Part shown: positions 27,587-35,891 of the stretch, one piece after another
Layout: each line of letters starts with the position of its first letter
Position numbering within the stretch: position 1 is the stretch's first letter
Assembly (NCBI GenBank): GCA_963169855.1
Contig: CAUJCN010000002.1
Coordinates: 331,288-369,153, forward strand
Origin: Patescibacteria group bacterium
GTDB taxonomy: Bacteria; Patescibacteriota; Dojkabacteria; J137
Reading direction: 5' to 3'
Length of the DNA stretch: 37,866 nt
The notes under the pieces: model-generated
What the model was told of the DNA's origin: nothing
Database searches by the model: none
What the model saw: the letters and a program-made list of their open reading frames with translations, nothing else
Program-made: the position numbers and the translations under genes

Positions 27587-28468
27587 CTATTTTAATCCAT
27601 CGATTAAATCCCGAAGTTCTGCGGCTTTCTCGAACTCAAGCATATCGGCAAAAATTTGCATTTCCATTTCTAATTCTTTTATAAACTTTTGTCGATCCTT
27701 CTTAGGCATTGCTTTGTATCTTTCTGCTTTTTTGAATAAATCTTTTTCTTTCTCTTCTTCTTTCACATCAGTCTTGAATTTATCAAGTTGATCTTTAATT
27801 TCTTTTTTAATTCCTGTTGGTGTAATTCCGTTTTCTTCGTTGAACTTTTCCTGAATTGATCTTCGTCTTCTAGTTTCATCTATAGCTAATTTCATAGATC
27901 GTGTGATTTTATCTGCATACATCAATACCTTGCCTTGTTCGTGTCTAGCAGCTCTACCGATAGTTTGAATCAAACTAGTTTGGGACCTTAGGAAACCTTC
28001 TTTATCTGCATCTAAAATTGCTACTAATGAAACTTCGGGCAAATCTAAACCTTCTCTTAGTAGGTTGATCCCGACCAAAACATCGTATTCTCCTTTTCTA
28101 AGGGATTTTAGGATCTCAACTCTTTCTATAGTGTCAATATCAGAATGAAGGTACTTGCTCTTAACTCCTTTCTCAACAAGATAATCAGAAAGTTCTTCTG
28201 CCATTCTTTTTGTAAGAGTTGTAACTAAAACCCTTTGTTTCAATTTTATAGTTTTTTCTACCTCTAACATTAAATCTTGAACCTGTGTTCTTTCCCAATA
28301 AGCTTCGGCTAGAAGAGGCATATCGTTATAGCCGCTCTCAATCAATGAACTTTTCAACTGATTATAGGCTTCTGGTCGTGTTGGTCTAACCTCAATATTT
28401 GGGTCTAGAAGTCCCGTTGGACGGATAATCTGGTAAACAATTCCTTGATAGTCTGCTGGTAAACTCAT
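27587..28468 (-). CDS. uvrB: N-terminally truncated UvrB (C-terminal helicase domain plus UVR motif only)
   Basis: [85 protein letters not shown]-terminal [21 protein letters not shown]. No Walker A/domain 1. Confidence 0.9.
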   Translation of the reverse strand: MSLPADYQGIVYQIIRPTGLLDPNIEVRPTRPEAYNQLKSSLIESGYNDMPLLAEAYWERTQVQDLMLEVEKTIKLKQRVLVTTLTKRMAEELSDYLVEKGVKSKYLHSDIDTIERVEILKSLRKGEYDVLVGINLLREGLDLPEVSLVAILDADKEGFLRSQTSLIQTIGRAARHEQGKVLMYADKITRSMKLAIDETRRRRSIQEKFNEENGITPTGIKKEIKDQLDKFKTDVKEEEKEKDLFKKAERYKAMPKKDRQKFIKELEMEMQIFADMLEFEKAAELRDLIDGLK

Positions 28469-28474
28469 GTACAG

Positions 28475-28483
28475 ATTATAGCA
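28475..28483 (-). promoter_or_regulatory. Candidate extended -10, leaderless (TGCTATAAT-N6-ATG)
   Basis: Minus strand: TGC TATAAT CTGTAC ATG (start at 28468). Confidence 0.7.
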
Positions 28484-28573
28484 TCTTGGATTTTAAAATA
28501 TTTTGCTCTTTTACCTAATGCCTCTTAGCTAATACCATTATTTTATCCTCTTCTAACTTCAATAAATTTGATC

Positions 28574-28579
28574 TAAAAT
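28574..28579 (+). promoter_or_regulatory. Candidate leaderless -10 element (TAAAAT-N6-ATG)
   Basis: TAAAAT AATTAA ATG (start at 28586). Confidence 0.45.
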
Positions 28580-28585
28580 AATTAA

Positions 28586-30085
28586 ATGAAAAATGCACTT
28601 TTCTATGTGACAACTTTGATTTTGACATTTACATCGTTGGTACTTGCTTATTACATCTTCGCCAACACATTCCAAACCGAAAAGCCACTTTTCAACTACA
28701 CAGCTACAAGTTATCTATATAAAGATGTGCAGGTTACGTTTCTTGGAGAAAATTATTCTGTTAGGACACGGTATGTTCCAGTACAGGAAGAAGCAAAGAA
28801 TTATGGTCGAGGTGCAGATTTAGGAAAGGTACTTGCAGAAGGAATCGATTTACTTGGTGGAACTGATTCAGATAAATTCTACTCTATTGATACTGAATAT
28901 CTCATTTCCAGCCTTCACCTTCCATTTGCTATTGGATCTGTAAATAATGTACAAATTGATTCAAACAATTACTTAAAAAACTGTTCCACCAGTACTTACG
29001 ATCTAAAGTTTAATGTAGAAAAACTAACTAGCGATCTTCACGAAAATGAAGTTTCTTTATCGCTTGATCAATATTTAACAAATCCCGATCAACTTGGATT
29101 AATGGCTCTTTGCGAAGAGTACAAATCAGAAAGAATTAAAGTCGCTGCAATGCTGGATCCTTATTTTGAAAATGTTGATAGTTATCTCAACTACTCCCTT
29201 ACGACAAAGAAGTTTGAAATTGCAGATTTAGTCAAAACAAAACAAAAATTTCAGGAGTTTTCTGACGAGTTTACAGCTTCTGTTGTCGACCCATCTTACG
29301 AAGAAGTAAATGGTTCAATTTATATTTTGTCTTCATATGAGAATGGTTACGCACTTGATGTAGATCAAACAATTGAAAATCTTCAATTCTATCTATCTGG
29401 AGTTTCCCAAGGATTTAATATCGAAACCTATTCGATTAAACCACAAGCACTGAATTTAGGTAAGCCAGTTTATGATTTTTCTAATGAAATCGCACGTGGT
29501 GAGACTCGAATTGAATTAGTTCGAAACGGTTTTGCAAATTATGTGATACAGTTTGCAGATTTCGGACTATACGAAGTTCATAACCATATTATTCAACCAG
29601 GTGAAGAATTTTCTTTCTTGAAAGTAATTCAACCTAAAAACGGTTTAACAAAATCGGGATTCCCAATCGATGGTGGAATTTGTAACTCCACAACTACAAT
29701 TTTCAGAGCAGCTTTAGAAGCTGGGCTTCCAATTACAGAAAGATATTATCATTACAAGAATGTACCTTCTTACGACTGGCCTTATCAAATGAACATTGTA
29801 GATTCAGCATATTTTACTGATCCAAAGGTAGATTTAAAATTCAAAAATGACTCAAATTATCCAATTCTGATTAGATTCGAGAAAACTCAAAAAGATGGAT
29901 TTCAGTACAATACTGTAAAGTTCCTTTCTGATAAAAATTTTGTAAAAAGATCTGTCCAATTGACTAATTGGAAAAAGTGGAATGAATATTCCCCTACCCA
30001 ATTCGAAGCTTCTTTCGATAGAGTTGTTTACGAATCGGGAGTAGAAATCAGCAGAGACAACTTCTATAGCAGATATCTGGATTAG
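28586..30085 (+). CDS. VanW family protein
   Basis: GEEFSFLKVIQPKNGLTKSGFPIDGGICNSTTTIFRAALEAGLPITERYYHYKNVPSYDWPYQMNIVDSAYFTDPKVDLKFKNDSNYPILIRF. Confidence 0.92.
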   Translation: MKNALFYVTTLILTFTSLVLAYYIFANTFQTEKPLFNYTATSYLYKDVQVTFLGENYSVRTRYVPVQEEAKNYGRGADLGKVLAEGIDLLGGTDSDKFYSIDTEYLISSLHLPFAIGSVNNVQIDSNNYLKNCSTSTYDLKFNVEKLTSDLHENEVSLSLDQYLTNPDQLGLMALCEEYKSERIKVAAMLDPYFENVDSYLNYSLTTKKFEIADLVKTKQKFQEFSDEFTASVVDPSYEEVNGSIYILSSYENGYALDVDQTIENLQFYLSGVSQGFNIETYSIKPQALNLGKPVYDFSNEIARGETRIELVRNGFANYVIQFADFGLYEVHNHIIQPGEEFSFLKVIQPKNGLTKSGFPIDGGICNSTTTIFRAALEAGLPITERYYHYKNVPSYDWPYQMNIVDSAYFTDPKVDLKFKNDSNYPILIRFEKTQKDGFQYNTVKFLSDKNFVKRSVQLTNWKKWNEYSPTQFEASFDRVVYESGVEISRDNFYSRYLD

Positions 30086-30675
30086 TTTTTTTCAATTACA
30101 CAAACCCATCTTTTATCTGTACTTGAACAAGCAGAATCCGCACATGTGCCATATGATGTGAAGAATGTTACAGAATCAAATCCTGTCCAATTCCAAAGTA
30201 AGAACATATCTGTATTCTTATAATCTCCGCATCTTAAAACATAACCGCCATAAGGTTTACCGGCTAAACAGAAGTTCACCTCATCACCGGATTTCATATT
30301 TATTATTTGAGAGAAGTTCGTTCCTGGCACATTACAATTTCCGTTTGTACAATAGTTATGCCCTATCACAACTGTATTTTCTGAATTTAAAGTTTCACTA
30401 ATTATTGCAGGTGGAGATTCATATTTCCAATCACTTAATGAGGTGTGTAGCAAATCAATTTTTCCTGTAAAACTGCTATTTATCCAACTTCCTTCACAAC
30501 TTTCAGCTGGTGTTTGTGGTTCTTCATCTTGAATTACCTTTGCTGTTGAAACAGTATCTTGTTGGGGAGTTAAGATGAAATTAGAACTGCTAGTATACGC
30601 AATCAGGAGTATTGCACTGATGATGATTAGACCCAGAACTAAAATTATCATTAAATAGTATCTTTTGATTTTCAT
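30082..30675 (-). CDS. Sortase-like membrane-anchored protein (divergent, Cys-rich)
   Basis: N-terminal TM; TVVIGHNY (His), SVTFFTSYGTC (TLxTC-like Cys), STDKRWVCVIE (Arg); 72 residues from His to Cys and 11 from Cys to Arg. Confidence 0.55.
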   Translation of the reverse strand: MKIKRYYLMIILVLGLIIISAILLIAYTSSSNFILTPQQDTVSTAKVIQDEEPQTPAESCEGSWINSSFTGKIDLLHTSLSDWKYESPPAIISETLNSENTVVIGHNYCTNGNCNVPGTNFSQIINMKSGDEVNFCLAGKPYGGYVLRCGDYKNTDMFLLWNWTGFDSVTFFTSYGTCADSACSSTDKRWVCVIEKN

Positions 30676-30740
30676 ACAATTGATTTTATATTAAACATTT
30701 TGAACTTGCACTAATTTATTAATTCTAATAAACTATATCT

Positions 30741-31979
30741 ATGATGAGAAAAATTGCAATCTTCAATATCTTTCTGGCTATTTTGCTTCCTGTTTCTACG
30801 GTTTTTGCGGATAATCCAGAATCAACTAATTACAAACTGATTGAACCAAGTGTTGGAGAACCAATTAATGGTGTTGGTGAAGGAAGCAATTATAAAATTC
30901 TTGTTGACTCTAGTGGAACAGACGACCAGATAACTACAAGCTCTAACTATAAATCTGATGCTGGTACAGCTAACTTTGTAGAAGCTGCTGTTCCAACAGT
31001 TGAGTGCTTTGAGACAGATACAAATACTGGTACTTGTTCTATTGGTACAAACGGAATGCAAGAAGTATGTTCACTTCCTGGGTGTTACGATAGAGCTAAA
31101 TTCAGAATTGGAGACGAAAATAACCCACCAGATGTTCGATATGCTGTACAAATGAGTACAGACCCAACTTTTACAACAAATAATTTCTACATCGATGGAG
31201 CTACAAGATTACCTACTAACTCAATTACAATTGCAGACTTTTTATACAAGTGTGAATGGGAAGGAGAAGTGTTAGCTGGTTACTGCGGATCACCAAATAC
31301 AACTTACCAACGATATAATGTTTTTGGATTAAGTGGAAGTACAACCTATTACATTAGATTTTCGGCTCTACAGACTGTAAATTCCGATGCTGATTTTACC
31401 CAAAGCGAATTTGGACCATCTGCAACTGCATCAACAACTATTCCTTCTTTAGTTCTAGACCTTGATATTGCACCAAATACTTCTACACCGACAGCCCCTC
31501 CTTATTCATTAGACTTTGGTACTGCACCAGCTGGAGTTGTAACAACAGCTTCAGATTACATTGTTGTTAGAGTAACTACAAATGCTGTAACAGGAATTGT
31601 AACTTCGGCAAGAGGATTAAACGGTGCATTGGAAAGCGGACCAAATAGTATACCTGCATATAGTGGCGATTTAGCTGCTCTTGGTCCATCAGTTTCTGGA
31701 TGGGGAATTCGAAATGATGCATCAACTAATGCAGAAACTTATCCTACTTACCTTGGATCAGTTACTGTAAGCAGTACTCCTACAGATTTCACTGATACTG
31801 GAGCTCCTGATAAAGTTGGAGGACCTACAACTTCATTTGAAGAGCTGTTTACCTCAAATTTACAGCCCCTACACACAGGAATTTCTGCATACTTTGCTAA
31901 AATTAGACCTAGTGGACTAACACCTGCTGGCTTGTACAACGAAACAATAACATTCATTGTTGTTGGAGACTTTGATTAA
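30741..31979 (+). CDS. Secreted surface protein with N-terminal NYK repeats
   Basis: Signal peptide (IAIFNIFLAILLPVSTVFA|DNPESTNYKL...); SNYK repeated; Thr/Ser-rich beta protein. Confidence 0.75.
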   Translation: MMRKIAIFNIFLAILLPVSTVFADNPESTNYKLIEPSVGEPINGVGEGSNYKILVDSSGTDDQITTSSNYKSDAGTANFVEAAVPTVECFETDTNTGTCSIGTNGMQEVCSLPGCYDRAKFRIGDENNPPDVRYAVQMSTDPTFTTNNFYIDGATRLPTNSITIADFLYKCEWEGEVLAGYCGSPNTTYQRYNVFGLSGSTTYYIRFSALQTVNSDADFTQSEFGPSATASTTIPSLVLDLDIAPNTSTPTAPPYSLDFGTAPAGVVTTASDYIVVRVTTNAVTGIVTSARGLNGALESGPNSIPAYSGDLAALGPSVSGWGIRNDASTNAETYPTYLGSVTVSSTPTDFTDTGAPDKVGGPTTSFEELFTSNLQPLHTGISAYFAKIRPSGLTPAGLYNETITFIVVGDFD

Positions 31980-33190
31980 AATACTTCTTCGAAGAAATTT
32001 GTAATGTCTTTTTCTAGATTCAATTTATTTTTTCTAAAATGAATAATCACAAAAGCTGCTGCAAGAATTGATAATTTTATTTCATTTGAACTAGAGAAAA
32101 TCGAAGCTAATAGGATTAAATTCTCGATACTATCTTTCGTTACCAATATCCCTTCCGTATCTAACTTCTTTTCACCATCTTCAAATAAGAAGTATGAATT
32201 GTAGCTTTTTACAAACTTTGCGAAGGCAGAGGAATTTCCAATACTTCTTGGGGATTCAAAAACTTCTATTAGGTTTTCGTGAAATTTAATTTCTGAATTT
32301 AAATTTATGACTTTAGTATCTGGCAATTCTTCGAGTAAAGTATAAATGATATTTGCTGTTAGGTTATCAGATTCTGAGAAACTTCCAATCACTACTGTAT
32401 CTACTCCAACAAGTTTTTCTTTGTAAGATTCTTTTGAATAGTCAGTAAACAAACTTTTTATAGAAATGGTAGTTAGAATTGTTGAATACTGTTTTGCAAA
32501 AGCTGATAGCTTCCTTTCTTCTGCAGTTTCTCTTTCGAATGAAATATAAAGCAACTTACCTGATTTGGATTTATGACTTTTTGAATATGGTTTATGAATT
32601 TCAAGAAGTTCTCCAGGTCCAATAGAATTAATTAAAGATTCGGGATAAACATTCTCTATCGCAATTGCTTTAGTTGTTTTCGGATAGTTGATTGAGATAG
32701 TTAAATCTGGACTATAACCTTGTATAGGTTTATCTATAGCAATAATAGGGCAGTTAAAATGTGATACTCTTTTCAAAATATCTGCAGTTCTTTTATAGAC
32801 TTTTTCCCCACTGAATCCTGTACCAATTAAAGCTTCGATCAATAATTCAGGCTGAACAACATCTTTTGCATAAATATCCTGTTTGATAGAAACTGTCTGG
32901 GAAAGTTCTTTGAATTTTTCTTTAAATAAATCGTTATCGCTATGATTAACTCTATCAGGGATAAAAACTTCAACTTCTTTACCATTTTTGAAAAGTTCCT
33001 CAGCAATATATAATCCATCTAATCCATTTCCACCTAATCCAGCAACAATACCAATTTTATTCTTTTTAAGATACTTACTTATAATAATCTCAACAAATTT
33101 TTTTGCTGATTTTCTATAAATTGAATCCAAGTCTACCCCAAAGTAAACTAAATTGTTGTAAATAATTCTAGATTTTTGATCAGAGTTCAT
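31976..33190 (-). CDS. YjeF_N-type (NAD(P)H-hydrate epimerase-like) protein with a degenerate C-terminal domain
   Basis: IGIVAGLGGNGLDGLYIAEELFKNGKEVEVFIP, ELLIEALIGTGFSGEKV, PIIAIDKPIQGYSPDL. Confidence 0.75.
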   Translation of the reverse strand: MNSDQKSRIIYNNLVYFGVDLDSIYRKSAKKFVEIIISKYLKKNKIGIVAGLGGNGLDGLYIAEELFKNGKEVEVFIPDRVNHSDNDLFKEKFKELSQTVSIKQDIYAKDVVQPELLIEALIGTGFSGEKVYKRTADILKRVSHFNCPIIAIDKPIQGYSPDLTISINYPKTTKAIAIENVYPESLINSIGPGELLEIHKPYSKSHKSKSGKLLYISFERETAEERKLSAFAKQYSTILTTISIKSLFTDYSKESYKEKLVGVDTVVIGSFSESDNLTANIIYTLLEELPDTKVINLNSEIKFHENLIEVFESPRSIGNSSAFAKFVKSYNSYFLFEDGEKKLDTEGILVTKDSIENLILLASIFSSSNEIKLSILAAAFVIIHFRKNKLNLEKDITNFFEEVF

Positions 33191-33196
33191 CTAAAT

Positions 33197-33205
33197 ATTG
33201 TATCA
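33197..33205 (-). promoter_or_regulatory. Candidate extended -10, leaderless (TGATACAAT-N6-ATG)
   Basis: Minus strand: TGA TACAAT ATTTAG ATG (start at 33190). Confidence 0.65.
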
Positions 33206-33228
33206 AAAAAGATTTGATTCTTGTTTTT

Positions 33229-33237
33229 TGATATTAT
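33229..33237 (+). promoter_or_regulatory. Candidate extended -10, leaderless (TGATATTAT-N6-ATG)
   Basis: TGA TATTAT GATCTT ATG (start at 33244). Confidence 0.65.
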
Positions 33238-33243
33238 GATCTT

Positions 33244-34863
33244 ATGACGTCATTATTTTCAAATCTTACATTCATTCTCTTTGTTTCTGCTATTTTGGCA
33301 GTAATAATCAAGTGGTTAAAACTACCTACCATTCTTGCATACATAATTGCAGGGATTTTATTTACATTATCTGGTCTTCAAGGTCTTCAGGATCTAGAAG
33401 CTATATCTAAGATTGGGGTTACCCTACTTCTTTTTATTCTTGGACTAGAGTTAAAATTTACGGAACTCAGAAAAGTTGGAAAAATAGCTTTGATAACCGG
33501 GGTTGGGCAAATTATTTTTACTACAATAGTTGGTTATTTTATATGCTTACTTCTTGGATTTGATAATCTTACTTCTCTTTTTGTTAGTTTTGCTATTACT
33601 TTCTCCAGCACTATAGTTATTGTTAAATTGTTCTCAGATAAACATGAACTTACAAGTCTGCACGGGAAAATTACAGTAGGATTCCTATTAGTACAGGACT
33701 TTGCTGCAATAATAGCTTTAATTTTCATGACATCTATAGGTAATGGGCAAACTGATATTTTTGCACTGCTTACAACATTTCTGAAAGCAATCGGTCTTTT
33801 GGGAGTTGGAATTATACTTAGTAAGGAAGTATTCCCTGCGATAATCAAAAGATTTTCTAATGATACAGAGACGCTCTTTGTATTTTCACTTTCTTGGGCG
33901 TTTTTACTTGCAGGAATTGTAACTTCACCATTCTTTGGCTTTACAATAGAAATCGGAGGATTCGTCGCGGGAATTACTTTAGCTAATTGTCTTGAAAGTA
34001 CTCAAATCGTTTCGAAAGCAAAAGCACTCCGAGATTTTTTTATTGTTACTTTTTTTGCAGTTTTAGGTGCCAAACTAAATTTTGCGGGATTAGACACATA
34101 TTTACTGCAGTCGATAGCACTGTCGGCATTTATTCTAATAGGAAATCCTTTAATCGTAATGGCAATTTTAGGATACTTTGGATATAAATCAAGAACTGGG
34201 TTTATGTGCGGACTTGCAGTAGCACAAATTTCAGAATTCAGTCTGGTATTGATCTATTTAGGATTAAAGAATGGCGTCGTGAATGAACAAATAGTTTCTA
34301 TGATTACCTTAATTGGAATCATTACATTCACTCTCTCGTCGGTTATGATAATGCAGAGTGAAAAAATCTATAACGTCCTTGCAAGGTATTTAGTAATTTT
34401 TGAACGCAAGAAAGTTGTGGAGGTAGATTCTGTCGACACTTCTGAACTTCATGACCATGTAGCAATCGTTGGAGTCGATAGAATGGGAAAGGTAATTGCA
34501 AAGTCTATCGGCAATGGAAATTCTCTTTTAATTGATTTTAATCCGGAAACAATACGAGATTTCTCAGAATTAGGATTTAATGTAATATTTGGAGATGCTA
34601 CCGATCCTAATGTTGTCAGCAAAGGAAATCTGGAAAATGCAAAGATTATTATTTCATCTATTCCTACTTTTGAAGATAACCTAATTTTACTGAATTTAAT
34701 CAAGAAAAAAGCTGGAGTTGGACCCTATGTAATTTTAACTGCTCATAGCAATCAAGATAAACAAGAACTATTGCAATATGGAGCTGACCATATAATAATG
34801 CCTTATAAAGTATCTGGCGAGGTTATCGCTAATATGATTAAGGATAATAAGTTCAAAAGATGA
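33244..34863 (+). CDS. CPA2/Kef-type cation:proton antiporter with TrkA-N (RCK) domain
   Basis: GVTLLLFILGLELKFTELRKVGK, FSSTIVIVKLFSDK, LVQDFAAIIAL, C-terminal HVAIVGVDRMGKVIAKSI...GDATDPNVVSKGNLENAKIIIS. Confidence 0.95.
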   Translation: MTSLFSNLTFILFVSAILAVIIKWLKLPTILAYIIAGILFTLSGLQGLQDLEAISKIGVTLLLFILGLELKFTELRKVGKIALITGVGQIIFTTIVGYFICLLLGFDNLTSLFVSFAITFSSTIVIVKLFSDKHELTSLHGKITVGFLLVQDFAAIIALIFMTSIGNGQTDIFALLTTFLKAIGLLGVGIILSKEVFPAIIKRFSNDTETLFVFSLSWAFLLAGIVTSPFFGFTIEIGGFVAGITLANCLESTQIVSKAKALRDFFIVTFFAVLGAKLNFAGLDTYLLQSIALSAFILIGNPLIVMAILGYFGYKSRTGFMCGLAVAQISEFSLVLIYLGLKNGVVNEQIVSMITLIGIITFTLSSVMIMQSEKIYNVLARYLVIFERKKVVEVDSVDTSELHDHVAIVGVDRMGKVIAKSIGNGNSLLIDFNPETIRDFSELGFNVIFGDATDPNVVSKGNLENAKIIISSIPTFEDNLILLNLIKKKAGVGPYVILTAHSNQDKQELLQYGADHIIMPYKVSGEVIANMIKDNKFKR

Positions 34864-34873
34864 TATAGAAATA

Positions 34874-34919
34874 CAGATCCCGTTATGGTTCGACAAGCTC
34901 ACCATGACAGCGGGATCTG
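34874..34919 (+). repeat. REP-like palindromic element, copy 3 (variant core)
   Basis: CAGATCCCG...CGGGATCTG outer arms around GTTATGGTTCGACAAGCTCACCATGAC; 10 nt after the antiporter stop. Confidence 0.75.
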
Positions 34920-34951
34920 ATCGAAAAAGATATTAATATAACGAAGTTGAA

Positions 34952-35518
34952 TTAAGCTAATTCCGGCATTTTCTGGAAAACTTCGATCAAGTTTTTAACA
35001 TGATCCTCCAAAGAAATTCCCATCAACTCTACTCCCTTTCTAATTTCTTCTCTATTTATCTTTGCAGCAAACTTCAATTCTTTGAATCTTTTTAGAACTG
35101 ATTTTACTTCCATACCTTGAAATTTATCTGCACCTCGAACTAAAGAATATGCATAAATCAAGCCAGACATTTCGTCTGATGCGTAAAGTGCCTTTGCAAG
35201 TTTTGTTTTAGGCTCGACACCTGTTCGGTCCCACGCGTGTGCTGCCACTGCATCGATCAATTCTTCGGGATAACCTTTCCCTTTGAAGAATTCCAAGGAA
35301 ACCTTCGGATGCTCTTCTGGATGTTTGTAGTAGTCTAAATCGTGCAACAAACCCGAAATATACCAAAGATCTTTGTCCTCTCCATACTTTTCGGCGTACG
35401 ATTCGACAGCTGCAGCAACCATCTTGGAATGTAGTATCTGATAAGGTTCTTTAACCCATTCACTTAATAAATTTAAAGCTTCTTCTCTTGTTGGTAAGTT
35501 CATATGATTTTTATTCAA
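34952..35518 (-). CDS. HD-domain phosphohydrolase
   Basis: YISGLLHDLDYYKHPEEHPKVSLEFFKGKGYPEELIDAVAAHAWD. Confidence 0.85.
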   Translation of the reverse strand: MNKNHMNLPTREEALNLLSEWVKEPYQILHSKMVAAAVESYAEKYGEDKDLWYISGLLHDLDYYKHPEEHPKVSLEFFKGKGYPEELIDAVAAHAWDRTGVEPKTKLAKALYASDEMSGLIYAYSLVRGADKFQGMEVKSVLKRFKELKFAAKINREEIRKGVELMGISLEDHVKNLIEVFQKMPELA

Positions 35519-35891
35519 AAAATATTCCTTTAAAACCTCCTAATGGGAGTACATCTGTTGTTTCGGTTTGTCCAAACTGAATTTGCATTTTTGAGTTTAC
35601 AGTTGGATTTAAAGAAAAAATAATTCCACGAAACATGGGATACATTGCATTATAATTCTTTCCATTCTTATCTACATATGCAAATCCGATCGTTCGATAT
35701 GTAGATGCTACGTAGACCCCAAATCCATTCAATTCTCTAAATGCCAGGTTACCTCTTCGAATGAGATGATTTAGTTCGTCTTCAAGCCTTATTACTTCTT
35801 CGAGTGTTGAATCAGGTAGCTCTACCCCTTCAGCCAATCCAGTAGATAGGTTAAGAAACTTATCCAGACCAACTCTTCTTAGAGGTTCCAC
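35511..35891 (-). CDS. Hypothetical protein, 126 aa, translationally coupled to lysS
   Basis: GTG start overlaps the lysS stop (TAGTG); 8-nt overlap with the HD gene. Confidence 0.7.
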   Translation of the reverse strand: MEPLRRVGLDKFLNLSTGLAEGVELPDSTLEEVIRLEDELNHLIRRGNLAFRELNGFGVYVASTYRTIGFAYVDKNGKNYNAMYPMFRGIIFSLNPTVNSKMQIQFGQTETTDVLPLGGFKGIFFE

